A DNA stretch of 18,394 nucleotides, taken from CAZFJG01 sp964410915 (GTDB lineage Bacteria > Synergistota > Synergistia > Synergistales > JAFGMB01). The stretch lies in contig CAYPIU010000036.1 of assembly GCA_964410915.1 (NCBI GenBank), positions 1 to 18,394 of the forward strand. The letters run 5' to 3'. Each line of letters begins with the position of its first letter. Position 1 is the first letter of the stretch. Under the pieces are notes generated by a model. That model was given only the letters and a program-made list of their open reading frames with translations. It did not search any database and was not told where the DNA came from. Positions 1 through 7,427 of this stretch are shown here, piece after piece. The position numbers were made by a program, and so were the translations under genes.

Positions 1-755
1 TCACCTCACATGACGTTTTCGATTTTCTTGATTCTGCCAGAAAAGATGGGAGGATCCGTAATGCAGGTTTCTCTTTTCATGATGAGCTACCCCTTTTTAA
101 GGAAATAGTGGATTCCTATGACTGGGATTTCTGCCAGATCCAGTACAACTACATGGACGAGAACTACCAGGCGGGAAAAGAAGGACTCGATTACGCTGCA
201 TCAAAAGACCTCGGGGTCATAATCATGGAACCTCTCAGAGGAGGACACCTCGCGGGTAATATCCCTGAGGATATACGCAGTATCTGGGAAGAGACTAATG
301 AAGGGACATCCCCGGCAGGATGGGGACTTCGCTGGGTCTGGAGCCATGAGGCTGTAACAACGGTTTTAAGCGGTATGTCTGATATGGAACAGGTCAGGGA
401 TAACGTTGATACTGCCAAGAAGGGACATGTTGATAACCTTTCGGCAGACGAGGTAGACATGATCTCCAGGGTAAGGGATATTTATCGGCAGAGAATGAGA
501 GTTCCATGCACTAACTGCCGTTACTGTATGCCATGCCCGGCAGGGGTGAATATACCCGAGTGTTTTAACAGGCTTAATATAGCCTACATGTTCGAAGACC
601 CCGAGTTTGCAAAAACCACATATAAGATCTTTACAAGGGAAAATGGTAAGGCATCCCTGTGTATCGAATGCGGCAAGTGTGAAGAGGTGTGCCCCCAGAA
701 TATTGCAATAAGGGAAAGTCTCAAGGAAGTTGTCCACCTTTTCGAGAAAGAGTAG
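1..755 (+). CDS. Aldo/keto reductase with C-terminal 4Fe-4S domain (5' end missing)
   Basis: This is the 3' part of a gene whose start lies before the window; the open frame runs in from position 3. The visible protein has the second half of an aldo/keto reductase barrel (GRIRNAGFSFHD, then DFCQIQYNYMD and GVIIMEPLRGG), where the family binds NAD(P)H and holds its catalytic pocket. After it comes a ferredoxin-like tail with two cysteine clusters: CTNCRYCMPCP near 510..545 and CIECGKCEEVCP near 658..695. The second is a classic CxxCxxCxxxCP 4Fe-4S motif. This two-part architecture is common in oxidoreductases of anaerobes, but the substrate cannot be told. It ends at TAG 753..755, twenty bases before an intrinsic terminator, so it is the last gene of its transcript. 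The family assignment is firm; the specific reaction is unknown. Confidence 0.9.
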   Translation, partial: TSHDVFDFLDSARKDGRIRNAGFSFHDELPLFKEIVDSYDWDFCQIQYNYMDENYQAGKEGLDYAASKDLGVIIMEPLRGGHLAGNIPEDIRSIWEETNEGTSPAGWGLRWVWSHEAVTTVLSGMSDMEQVRDNVDTAKKGHVDNLSADEVDMISRVRDIYRQRMRVPCTNCRYCMPCPAGVNIPECFNRLNIAYMFEDPEFAKTTYKIFTRENGKASLCIECGKCEEVCPQNIAIRESLKEVVHLFEKE

Positions 756-775
756 ATAGCTTAAGGTAAAAAATT

Positions 776-805
776 ATGGCCGGGGAAAGATCCCCGGCCA
801 TTTTT
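776..805 (+). terminator. Intrinsic terminator after the aldo/keto reductase gene
   Basis: An 11-bp perfect stem (776..786 pairing with 791..801, core GGCCGGGGA/TCCCCGGCC) with a 4-base loop AAGA is followed by T-rich sequence up to 805. An A-run just upstream (768..773) means it could also work on the minus strand as a backstop. It sits 20 bases after the reductase stop codon. Confidence 0.9.
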
Positions 806-857
806 ACGATTCTGTCATCAATAAAGGAAGTTATAATTTCCCCGGATACCTTAAAGC

Positions 858-884
858 AAAAAAAACTGGCCCCACAGGGGCCAG
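858..884 (-). terminator. Intrinsic terminator for the minus-strand secreted protein gene
   Basis: An 8-bp GC-rich perfect stem (CTGGCCCC 866..873 with GGGGCCAG 877..884) has the 3-base loop ACA. On the minus strand it is followed by eight T (complement of the A-run 858..865). It lies about 20 bases past the stop codon of the 905..1357 gene. With the terminator at 776..805 it insulates two convergent genes. Confidence 0.9.
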
Positions 885-904
885 GGATGAAAATCTTTTC
901 AGGA

Positions 905-1357
905 TCAATGAAGGGCATATATCTGTCTGAGAAGGTTTTGAAGATCCAGCTTGTTATAATCGCGATCCCAGTAATAAACAGTTTCTCCGTTCACCTGAAT
1001 GTAGCTTATCCAGACAGGTTCCGCACCTTCCCGGTAGAAAGAGATCCTCAGTTTTGACCGAGCTCCATCTATCATTGCCATTCCAGCCATCACTACGTTG
1101 TACTCATCGTAGTTCCACCATCTCGAAGGACCGAAGAAGTTATCGAATTTCTCACCAATATCCCTGTAGGAAGAAGAGGGGTATTCCCTGAGATAACTGT
1201 TCCTGAAATTCTGAAGAAGTTCCATATCCTGAGGAACTGCGCCATCGTCAAAAACAGCCCTTGGGGAAGCTATATGGCTTGGATATGCTAAAGCTAAAGT
1301 CGCAAAGAACAGAACCATGACCAGAGCTGCCGAAAAACCATGAATAAACTTTCTCAT
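905..1357 (-). CDS. Small secreted protein of unknown function
   Basis: A 150-residue protein that I do not recognise. The N-terminus (MRKFIHGF, then a hydrophobic stretch ending ATLALA) is a clear Sec signal peptide with probable cleavage after Ala24, leaving a mature protein of about 126 residues. The mature part is rich in aromatic and charged residues (FFGPSRWWNYDEYNVVMAG, SYIQVNGETVYYWDRDYN) and has no cysteine, no lipobox and no further membrane segment, so a soluble exported protein is likely. The start at 1357 is supported by a strong ribosome site on the minus strand (GGGAGGGAG, 6 bases upstream of ATG). It is monocistronic on the strand opposite to everything else and has its own terminator. 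That it is a real gene is well supported; its role is unknown. Confidence 0.8.
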   Translation of the reverse strand: MRKFIHGFSAALVMVLFFATLALAYPSHIASPRAVFDDGAVPQDMELLQNFRNSYLREYPSSSYRDIGEKFDNFFGPSRWWNYDEYNVVMAGMAMIDGARSKLRISFYREGAEPVWISYIQVNGETVYYWDRDYNKLDLQNLLRQIYALH

Positions 1358-1879
1358 AGTGCTCCCTCCCGCTTATTTCCCAGTCAGTGTGCGAACATTG
1401 TTCCTTCAGGCAAAATATCTGACTGAAAATTATTCAAAAAAATCTAATCTATGCTGACATATATAACTTTACCACAAATCCTTTGATTCTTGTGAAAAGG
1501 TTAATTTCAGACGATGCATATTATTTTTCACAGGGTCGTTAACGGGCTGCCTTGTGACCTCTTTCTATCTCCCTCAGGGTTCTGGATATTCTTTTTTCGT
1601 TTGTCTCTGGAGGAAAAGGATGCGGTATCCGGGTTAAATCAAGTGCATGTAAGCCCATCTTCCGGGATTTCCGGGGATTTTGCGAGGCCATGTTCGACTT
1701 ATGTCGAATTCTCCTTAAACCTGACAAGAGTTTCGAAGATCTGTTTGTAGATATTGACCCTTTCTCCCCCTGTTAAACTGTCTTAGAGTTGTGGTTTCAG
1801 GGTCAAGTTTTTACATTCGTGATGATATGCTGCAAATATTAACTTATGTTCTGACCGAGGCAAGTATTGGATGATCAGA
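1358..1879. other. Intergenic stretch with no confident gene
   Basis: About 520 bases between the minus-strand secreted protein and the promoter of the ATPase operon. Short open frames on both strands (for example + 1514..1750 and - 1539..1727) lack good ribosome sites and look like chance. The stretch contains a short dyad TTCGAC-TTAT-GTCGAA (1693..1708), a near tandem repeat of TTCCGGGGATT-like sequence around 1659..1680, and a minus-strand frame interrupted by stops (1639..1782) that could be a decayed coding remnant. The promoter of the 905..1357 gene should be near 1370..1500, but I see no convincing -35/-10 pair. Confidence 0.5.
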
Positions 1880-1908
1880 TTGACAGTAATCGTTTGAAGT
1901 CCTAAATT
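1880..1908 (+). promoter_or_regulatory. Sigma-70-type promoter of the A/V-ATPase operon
   Basis: A perfect -35 box TTGACA (1880..1885), a 17-base spacer and a -10 box TAAATT (1903..1908, 4 of 6 matches) would start transcription near 1915. This gives a leader of about 90 bases before the first ATPase gene. No other pair of this quality is seen between 1358 and 2005. Inferred from sequence only. Confidence 0.6.
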
Positions 1909-2004
1909 AAGTATGTAATTGACTATCCTGCTCTTAAGATTCAGAAAACCTGTTTTAATTTTTACGTAGTTTTTTCTGTCAAATACTGCACAGGAGTGAT
2001 AGCT

Positions 2005-2637
2005 ATGGATAAAAAACAGGCTCCAACAAGAGGTAATATGGTCAGGGCCGCTGCCGGTCTCAAACTGGCGGCAAAGGGTCATGATCTTCTTGAACAGAAA
2101 AGACAGGTATTGATGATGGAGCTTGTTGGTCTGATAAAAGAAAGCAGGGAGATCCAGGAAAATATTCAGACAGTGTTTTCAAATGCCTATTCAAGCCTTC
2201 AAATGGCTAATCTGTCTCTTGGTATAGATACCGTTGAGGAGATAGCGAATTCAGTTCCCGAAGAAAATGATTTTACCATTCGTCTTCATTCTGTAATGGG
2301 AGTGGAGATCCCCGATGTTGACAGGATAGAACCCGATCCCAAACCATGTTACTCCTTCTATGGAACTTCTGGAGCCATGGATAACGCCTATGTAAAGGCC
2401 AGAGAAGTACTTGCCCTCCTCGCCCGTCTTGCAGAGGTTGAGAACAGTGTATATAGACTCGCCGTCCAGATAAGAAAAACCTATCGAAGGGTTAACGCTC
2501 TTGAAAAGGTAGTTATCCCTTCTTATAAACAGACTATTTCTATGATATCAAGTGTTCTTGAGGAAAGTGACAGAGAAGATTTTGTCAGGATGAAAATTGC
2601 CAAGGGCAATTCTTCCGGGAGGGAGGATAAACAATAA
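2005..2637 (+). CDS. atpD: A/V-type ATPase subunit D (central rotor shaft)
   Basis: Subunit D forms the coiled-coil central shaft that turns inside the A3B3 head. The N-terminal segment (APTRGNMVRAAAGLKLAAKGHDLLEQKRQVLMMEL) is the typical D-family start, where Bacteria and Archaea have P-T-R plus a 'K-G-H-x-L-L-K-x-K-R' run. The C-terminal helix (RRVNALEKVVIPSYKQTISMISSVLEESDREDFVRMKIAK) matches the family pattern of RRVNALE followed by an acidic R-x-K-x-x-K end. The start is ATG 2005, eight bases after AGGAG (1992..1996); a GTG at 1996 in the same frame overlaps that ribosome site and is less likely. That gives 210 residues, the normal length. It is the first gene of the operon, whereas D is usually last in the best-known bacterial operons. 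Its stop codon overlaps the next start by one base (TAATG), which suggests translational coupling. Confidence 0.93.
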   Translation: MDKKQAPTRGNMVRAAAGLKLAAKGHDLLEQKRQVLMMELVGLIKESREIQENIQTVFSNAYSSLQMANLSLGIDTVEEIANSVPEENDFTIRLHSVMGVEIPDVDRIEPDPKPCYSFYGTSGAMDNAYVKAREVLALLARLAEVENSVYRLAVQIRKTYRRVNALEKVVIPSYKQTISMISSVLEESDREDFVRMKIAKGNSSGREDKQ

Positions 2638-2975
2638 TGGAACTTAAGGATATCCTTACAGAGCTGTTGGGAGCTGAACAGGAGGCAAAAAGGACAATAG
2701 GGGATGCAAAAGAAGAGGCTGAAAAAATCGTCAATGAATCCAAAGAGAAGTTCAGCAGAGAAAGGGAGTTAAAACTCAGAGAGGCCAGAGAACAGGCTAA
2801 ATCCATTATTGAATCTGCGAGATCTTCAGGGGAGGCAGAAGCAGAGCAGATACTTCAAAAGGCTTCTGCTGAAAGAGAAAGAATAAATAGAAGATATGAG
2901 GAGAAAGCGGATACAGTCATAAAAACCATGGTCAATGAAATAGCGGATGAGTACTCGAGAAAGGGATCTGCATAG
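2637..2975 (+). CDS. A/V-type ATPase peripheral stalk subunit (G/H type)
   Basis: A 112-residue protein that is almost wholly charged coiled coil (EQEAKRTIGDAKEEAEKIV, then long runs of Glu, Lys, Arg and Ala), without membrane segments. Length, composition and position fit the small peripheral-stalk subunit called H in archaeal A-ATPases, F in the Enterococcus Ntp system and G in eukaryotic V-ATPases. This subunit pairs with subunit E to make the stator. Coiled coils diverge fast, so the call relies strongly on the operon context. The ATG overlaps the stop of subunit D by one base, and GGGAGGAT lies just upstream. It ends one base before the likely ATG of subunit C. Confidence 0.8.
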   Translation: MELKDILTELLGAEQEAKRTIGDAKEEAEKIVNESKEKFSRERELKLREAREQAKSIIESARSSGEAEAEQILQKASAERERINRRYEEKADTVIKTMVNEIADEYSRKGSA

Positions 2976-2976
2976 G

Positions 2977-4074
2977 ATGATACCTTTTGTTTCTCTGGGT
3001 CGCAGGGCTACTATGGCTTCGAAGGCCAGAGTTCTTAAAGGCAGGATGCTTCCTGACGAATTTTTCTGGGACCTTCTCTTTAAGTGTAAGAACATAAGGG
3101 AGATAGCCTCACAACTGCGTAACAGTTTTTCCTACGGTTCATACCTGGGGCATATTGATATTTCAGAAGTGCACAGATATCAGCTTGAGTCGGTCCTGTC
3201 TATGATCCCGCTTTATGAAGCCATGCGTTTCCGGTATTTTGCAGGCAGGTCCGAATGGTCAGTAATAGATGCCTGGAGAGCTGGTTATGAGTCCGATCTT
3301 CTTAAAAGAATAATACGGCATGTATTTTCAGGAAAGGGTGATAAAGCAGCCCTTGCTGAAAGGATCCATACCATTGGGGAAATATCCTTTCCTGCGGAGA
3401 AGCTTCTTGAATGCGAGACTTTTGATGATATTCTTCTTGTCCTTAAAGGTACTCCATATTTTGATGTAACCAGGGCTCCGCTTGAAAAGATAGAAGAACA
3501 GGGAGCCACTCTTTTCCCTGTTGAAATGGCCATAGACTCTTACGTGATCAAAAGACTTTTTAAATCCATATCCGGTTTGCACGGTAATCAAAAGAAACAG
3601 CTTGCAGCTCTCCTTGGTACAAAAGCAGACCTTCTTAACCTTTACTGGCTTTACAGGTCAAGAAAATTCTTTGGGATGAGTCCGGAAGAAATGATAAGCC
3701 GGATCCTTCCATTTAATTACAGACTGAGTAAAAAAGATCTCCAAAAGCTTGTATTTGCCCCTGATCTTGAGTCATTTATGGATCTTATGGAGGATACATG
3801 GTACGGAAAATTCCTGGAATATCCTACAGATATGGATCAGGGTACATTGGAACTTGTTCTGGAGAGAAGTATAAGCAGAATAATTACTGACAGGGCTGTC
3901 AAAATATTCATGCAGGGTTCTCCCGGCGTGCATACGGTCCTTGCCTACCTGATTTTGAGAGAATATGAAGTGAGGGACCTGACAACGATCATAGAAGATG
4001 TCCGATATGATTTCAGCCGTAGAATGGCTGTTCTTTTTCTTGTGAGGTCCATGAAGGCGGAGGGAGGTTCCTGA
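2977..4074 (+). CDS. atpC: A/V-type ATPase subunit C (connector between rotor shaft and membrane ring)
   Basis: A 365-residue soluble, mostly helical protein of the V-ATPase subunit C / AtpC family. The family sits as a funnel on the membrane c-ring and receives the D-F shaft. The beginning (RRATMASKARVLKGRMLPDEFFWDLL) resembles the usual 'Y-x-x-x-x-R-x-R-x-x-x-x-x-L' opening, and repeated blocks such as LLNLYWLYRSRKFFGMSPEEM and AYLILREYEVRDLTTIIEDV are typical of its triplicated helical fold, the last being the 'E-x-x-N-L-x-x-I' type C-terminus. The frame is open to an ATG at 2947 inside the preceding gene. ATG 2977 is preferred because GAGAAAGGGA lies about 11 bases upstream and the family start fits there. 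Its stop overlaps the next ATG by one base (TGATG). Confidence 0.88.
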   Translation: MIPFVSLGRRATMASKARVLKGRMLPDEFFWDLLFKCKNIREIASQLRNSFSYGSYLGHIDISEVHRYQLESVLSMIPLYEAMRFRYFAGRSEWSVIDAWRAGYESDLLKRIIRHVFSGKGDKAALAERIHTIGEISFPAEKLLECETFDDILLVLKGTPYFDVTRAPLEKIEEQGATLFPVEMAIDSYVIKRLFKSISGLHGNQKKQLAALLGTKADLLNLYWLYRSRKFFGMSPEEMISRILPFNYRLSKKDLQKLVFAPDLESFMDLMEDTWYGKFLEYPTDMDQGTLELVLERSISRIITDRAVKIFMQGSPGVHTVLAYLILREYEVRDLTTIIEDVRYDFSRRMAVLFLVRSMKAEGGS

Positions 4075-6014
4075 TGGCTGTTGTAGAGATGTCCGGCCTT
4101 ACCGTGGTCGGACCCAGAAGTGAGGTCGTAAGGATCGCAAGAAGACTTCTGGTAAAAGGTTGTTTTCAGCCAGTACCTGTTGATATGGTAGTTGCTGACA
4201 GGGACATAAGGTCCAGACTCAAGACGAAGGGAGAAAATCCCTGGGACGAGCTTCTGGAGGAAATGAGATGTGTGTGGAAAAGTGCCGGAAGAGAAATACC
4301 TGAAATACGTGTTTATGAACGGAGTGAACTTCCCTCCTACGAAGAAGCCAGCAGTCGTGTGGAAAGGATCTCCAGAAGACTTCAGATATGGGCTGGCAGG
4401 GGAAAGGTTCTCGCATCCGAAGAGGAGGAGCTGGAGGCCGCAAGAATTTATGTAGAAGCTCTCCAGAAGTCAGGGATAAGCGGTAGCGACGCATTCAACA
4501 CTGAAATTCTGAAAATATTTGCGGGGAATCTGTCTGAAGATAATTATGAAAGGCTTCAGGAAGCATCTGCAGAGGTGCCTCTTATTGTATTTCCGCTTAA
4601 AAAAAGCGGAAATACAATGTGGATTATCGTTATAACTGTTTCAGGTTATCTTGAAGGTGCAGAAAAACTTCTTGATTCTGTCTACTTCAGGAATTCACCG
4701 ATAGAAGAGGTTTTAAAGGATGCTGATAGTGACTGGAAAAGTTATCTTGATACCAGGATAGAGAAACATAAAAGGGCTATTTCAAAGCTGAAAGAAGCTG
4801 CAGCAAACTATCTTGATAAGAATAACAGGGATCTGGAAGAACTTTATTCCCGGGTATACTGCATGAAGCATGTATATGATATCTGCAGAAGAAGGGGGCA
4901 GGTAGGTGACCTTTTTGTTGTTTCAGGATGGTTGCCTTTATCCGAGATAGAAAGTGTAAGAAAGATCGTGGATGAAGAGGCCCCTGAAACAATAATTATT
5001 TCTGAATCTACAGAAAAGACCAGAACAGATCTTGGCAGGATACCTGTTCTTCTGAAGAATCTTCCATTCGTAAAAGATTTTCAGGATGTTGTAGCCCTTT
5101 ACAGTATGCCTTTATACAACGAGAGCGATCCCTCTGTTTTCGTAGCTTTCACTTTCTGCCTGTTTTTCGGTTTTATGTTCGGTGATGTGGGCCATGGTCT
5201 GATGATAATAGCCGGGGCTATGTTTTTTGAGCACAAGAGACTGTTGAGCAGGTCTTTTGCCTCAGTTCTGCGTTTCGCGGGTCTTTCGTCAGTTTTGTTC
5301 GGTTTTCTGTATGGAAGTATCTTCGGAAATGAGAACTTGATCAATGGGATCTGGCTGTCTCCGCTGGAAGATATGCAGACATTGATACAGTCTTCACTTG
5401 TACTGGGTATAGCTGTTATAAGCGCCGGGATGCTGATCAACATTTCAGTCCGTTACCGGAAAAAAGAGTTTGGCAAGCTGTTTTTTGACTCAAGTGGTGT
5501 AGCCGGTCTTGTGCTTTATTGGCTTTCTGTTGCCCTGGCCTGGTCTGCACTTGCAGAGAGAGCCCTTCCAGTACCTTCATCTCTGCTTATAGTTTTTGTT
5601 CTTCTGCTGCTTGGAGTTATCTTTTTTTCAGATGTTCTTGCAATACGCCTCCTTAAAGAAAAAATAGAGATGGAGAGTCCAGTGGTCCATGTCTTTCACG
5701 TTCTTCACAGCCTCCTGTCATTTCTGAGCAATACAGTTTCCTTCGTGAGACTGGCTGCTTTTGCACTCAACCATGTGGGTCTAAGTCTTGCGGTTCTCAT
5801 GCTTAGCAGGATGGTTACCGATCTACCTGGAGGTTCTGTGATCACATGGATTATCCTTATCGTCGGGCACCTTGTTATAGTGACTCTTGAGGGACTTATC
5901 GTCTTCATCCAGACTTTAAGACTGGAATACTATGAATTCTTCAGCAAATTCTATACAGGAGGCGGAAACAGGTTTGATCCTGTAACCTGGGAAGGAGGCA
6001 AAAAGAACAGATAG
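4074..6014 (+). CDS. atpI: A/V-type ATPase subunit I (membrane stator, ion half-channels)
   Basis: A 646-residue protein with the two-part layout of subunit I (subunit a of eukaryotic V-ATPases). The soluble N-terminal half of about 340 residues includes a coiled coil (for example IEKHKRAISKLKEAAANYL) and binds the peripheral stalks. The C-terminal half holds about seven to eight membrane helices and the ion path. Family hallmarks are FGFMFGDVGHG (about residues 365..375) and SFVRLAAFALNHVGLS, where Arg559 is the expected essential arginine facing the c-ring carboxylate. GGAGGG precedes the ATG, which overlaps the stop of subunit C. An unusual 15-bp perfect inverted repeat at 4584..4618 lies inside the coding sequence. 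A gap of 60 bases separates it from subunit K, the longest in the operon. Confidence 0.95.
   Translation: MAVVEMSGLTVVGPRSEVVRIARRLLVKGCFQPVPVDMVVADRDIRSRLKTKGENPWDELLEEMRCVWKSAGREIPEIRVYERSELPSYEEASSRVERISRRLQIWAGRGKVLASEEEELEAARIYVEALQKSGISGSDAFNTEILKIFAGNLSEDNYERLQEASAEVPLIVFPLKKSGNTMWIIVITVSGYLEGAEKLLDSVYFRNSPIEEVLKDADSDWKSYLDTRIEKHKRAISKLKEAAANYLDKNNRDLEELYSRVYCMKHVYDICRRRGQVGDLFVVSGWLPLSEIESVRKIVDEEAPETIIISESTEKTRTDLGRIPVLLKNLPFVKDFQDVVALYSMPLYNESDPSVFVAFTFCLFFGFMFGDVGHGLMIIAGAMFFEHKRLLSRSFASVLRFAGLSSVLFGFLYGSIFGNENLINGIWLSPLEDMQTLIQSSLVLGIAVISAGMLINISVRYRKKEFGKLFFDSSGVAGLVLYWLSVALAWSALAERALPVPSSLLIVFVLLLLGVIFFSDVLAIRLLKEKIEMESPVVHVFHVLHSLLSFLSNTVSFVRLAAFALNHVGLSLAVLMLSRMVTDLPGGSVITWIILIVGHLVIVTLEGLIVFIQTLRLEYYEFFSKFYTGGGNRFDPVTWEGGKKNR
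4584..4618 (+). repeat. 15-bp perfect inverted repeat inside the subunit I gene
   Basis: ATTGTATTTCCGCTT (4584..4598) and AAGCGGAAATACAAT (4604..4618) are exact reverse complements around a loop of five A. Seven consecutive A (4599..4605) span the loop and the foot of the right arm. It encodes residues around IVFPLKKSGNTM in the soluble half of subunit I and does not break the frame. In RNA it would form a stable hairpin. Confidence 0.9.
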
Positions 6015-6074
6015 ATGAACTTTGATCTTAAGTCAATTTTTATCCCATGTCATACAAGGAGATGATGTTAAAAG

Positions 6075-6482
6075 ATGAACTCTCTGTTAGTTGTAGTATT
6101 ATCAGCAGGTGCTCTTATATTTTCAGGAATATTTATCAGGGGCAGAAGAGTGGCAAAGGGCAGGAGAATAATAAAATTCTGTACAGGGGTATGTTTACTT
6201 TCCCTTTTAATGATGGCAGCGCTCCCTTTTATGGTCGGACCATCTCTTGCACAGGAACAGGTGGCAGCTGCTTCAGGACTTGGTTACCTCAGCGCCAGTA
6301 TATCCACAGGTCTGGCCTGTCTTGGTGCCGGTATCGCCGTGGCTGTAGTTGGGGCAGCAGCACTTGGTGTAATAGGAGAAAAACCTGAGGCATTGGGGAT
6401 GACGCTCATCTATCTTGGTCTTGCAGAGGGGATAGCTATCTATGGAGTGATCATTTCTCTTCTTATCCTGGCAAGGTTGTGA
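6075..6482 (+). CDS. atpK: A/V-type ATPase subunit K (proteolipid c-ring subunit)
   Basis: A 135-residue hydrophobic protein that forms the rotating membrane ring. The C-terminal half is a standard c-subunit hairpin: a glycine-rich helix (STGLACLGAGIAVAVVGAAA), the polar loop GEKPEA and a helix with the ion-binding carboxylate Glu118 in GLAEGIAIYG. The N-terminal half adds two hydrophobic stretches (residues about 1..21 and 34..58). The second ends in GPSLAQEQ like a signal peptidase site, recalling the cleaved leader of some bacterial V-type c subunits. An in-frame TAA at 6069..6071 forces the start to ATG 6075; AAGGAG (6056..6061) is 13 bases upstream, rather far. Na+ or H+ specificity cannot be read with confidence. 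It is followed without a gap by subunit F. Confidence 0.9.
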   Translation: MNSLLVVVLSAGALIFSGIFIRGRRVAKGRRIIKFCTGVCLLSLLMMAALPFMVGPSLAQEQVAAASGLGYLSASISTGLACLGAGIAVAVVGAAALGVIGEKPEALGMTLIYLGLAEGIAIYGVIISLLILARL

Positions 6483-6800
6483 GTGAGTTTGAGGGCTTTC
6501 CTGATAAGCGATAATCACGATACCCTCGTAGCTCTTCGTCTCGCTGGTATCAAAGGTACATTGGCTTACAGTAAAGATGAGATAATAAATGCTATCTCAG
6601 AAGCTCTCAAGGATGAGTATCTGGGGATCCTTGTTGTTACCGAAAAGATCTCTTCTTACGTCCCTCATGTTGTTCGTGATCTGAGAGAGAGGGGGGAGCT
6701 CCCCCTGATCGTTGAGGTACCGGACAGGCACGGAAGCAGAAGGGACAGGGATTTCCTGACAAGCTACCTCAGAGAGGCCATTGGGGTGAATATCGAATGA
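6483..6800 (+). CDS. atpF: A/V-type ATPase subunit F (rotor, shaft-associated)
   Basis: A 105-residue protein of the subunit F family (NtpG in Enterococcus), which binds subunit D in the central shaft. It shows the family fold signature: an opening strand AFLISDNHDTLVALRLAGI, the central GILVVTEKIS strand, and LPLIVEVPDRHG near the end (the 'P-L-I-x-E-I-P' motif). The start codon is GTG 6483, directly after the TGA of subunit K, so translation probably depends on readthrough of ribosomes from the upstream gene. It overlaps subunit E by four bases (ATGA). The normal family length is about 100 residues. Confidence 0.93.
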   Translation: MSLRAFLISDNHDTLVALRLAGIKGTLAYSKDEIINAISEALKDEYLGILVVTEKISSYVPHVVRDLRERGELPLIVEVPDRHGSRRDRDFLTSYLREAIGVNIE

Positions 6801-7411
6801 TGGACGAAAAGACAAGAAAACTGAATGACCTTAGAGAACTTATTCTTGCCAAAGCTGAAGCAGAGAGAGGATATTCTCTTAATAATGCAAAGAAAGAAGC
6901 GCATGAATGGCTGGAAGAACAGAATTCCAGGTTGGAGCAGACCATAAAAGGGATAATCATGGATGCAAAGAAAAGGTCAGAGGAGATAAGACGGCGAGAA
7001 ATTATGTCGGCTGAGAGGGAACAGGAGAGAGAAAGACTCCGTCTCCAGAATTCTCTTCTGGCTGATTCCATCAACAGGTTGGAGGCCGCACTGGATAATA
7101 TTCGCAGCAGGAATGACTTTCTCGATATTATGACAGGGATCATACTTGAGGGTATTGGATCAATGCCGCCGGTAAGCAGGGTTTACATAAGGTTGTCCGA
7201 TTCTGATAAACATATTGGAGAAAAACTCGCAGAGAGACTGAATAAGATGAATTCAGACGTAGAATCTGTCTTTGATACATCTCCAGCCCCTATAACCGGA
7301 GGTGCATGGTTAAAATCCGGGGACGGGAAATGGCAGTCTCAGCTTGACTGGGGAGTAAAGGCTTCGGAGATGGCGGATACTCTTGCGGAGCGGCTTCTCC
7401 TCGCTCTCTGA
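6797..7411 (+). CDS. atpE: A/V-type ATPase subunit E (peripheral stalk)
   Basis: A 204-residue protein with a long charged N-terminal coiled coil (about residues 8..105, for example LAKAEAERGYSLNNAKKEAH and RREIMSAEREQERERLRLQ) and a compact C-terminal domain that contacts the catalytic head (TGGAWLKSGDGKWQSQLDWG, WGVKASEMADTLAERLLLAL). This is the standard layout of subunit E, which pairs with the small G/H subunit encoded at 2637..2975. Two consecutive ATG codons (6797, 6800) could serve as the start; the first overlaps the stop of subunit F. Here E sits between F and A and C comes before I, the reverse of the E-C order in the Enterococcus and Thermus type operons. Confidence 0.9.
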   Translation: MMDEKTRKLNDLRELILAKAEAERGYSLNNAKKEAHEWLEEQNSRLEQTIKGIIMDAKKRSEEIRRREIMSAEREQERERLRLQNSLLADSINRLEAALDNIRSRNDFLDIMTGIILEGIGSMPPVSRVYIRLSDSDKHIGEKLAERLNKMNSDVESVFDTSPAPITGGAWLKSGDGKWQSQLDWGVKASEMADTLAERLLLAL

Positions 7412-7427
7412 TACCGGAGGTGTTCAC

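Noticed and set aside
1381..1425. A 7-bp inverted repeat CAGTCAG...CTGACTG upstream of the secreted-protein gene
   Set aside because: The arms are short and 31 bases apart, there is no promoter box beside them, and this is expected by chance in a sequence of this size.
1919..1940. A second promoter candidate TTGACT with TAAGAT before the ATPase operon
   Set aside because: The spacer is only 10 bases; the pair at 1880..1908 has a perfect -35 and a 17-base spacer.
2947..2976. A longer subunit C starting at ATG 2947 inside the stalk gene
   Set aside because: No ribosome site is seen upstream of it, and the family start fits better at ATG 2977.
6015..6065. A 16-codon open frame (ATG 6015 to TGA 6063..6065) right after the subunit I stop
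   Set aside because: The ribosome site is about 15 bases away, the peptide MNFDLKSIFIPCHTRR has no family, and it is most simply the spacer before atpK.
6047..6388. A 113-codon frame overlapping subunit K in another reading frame
   Set aside because: It is a shadow of the real proteolipid gene; its residues show no family pattern and are rich in Arg, Ser and Trp.
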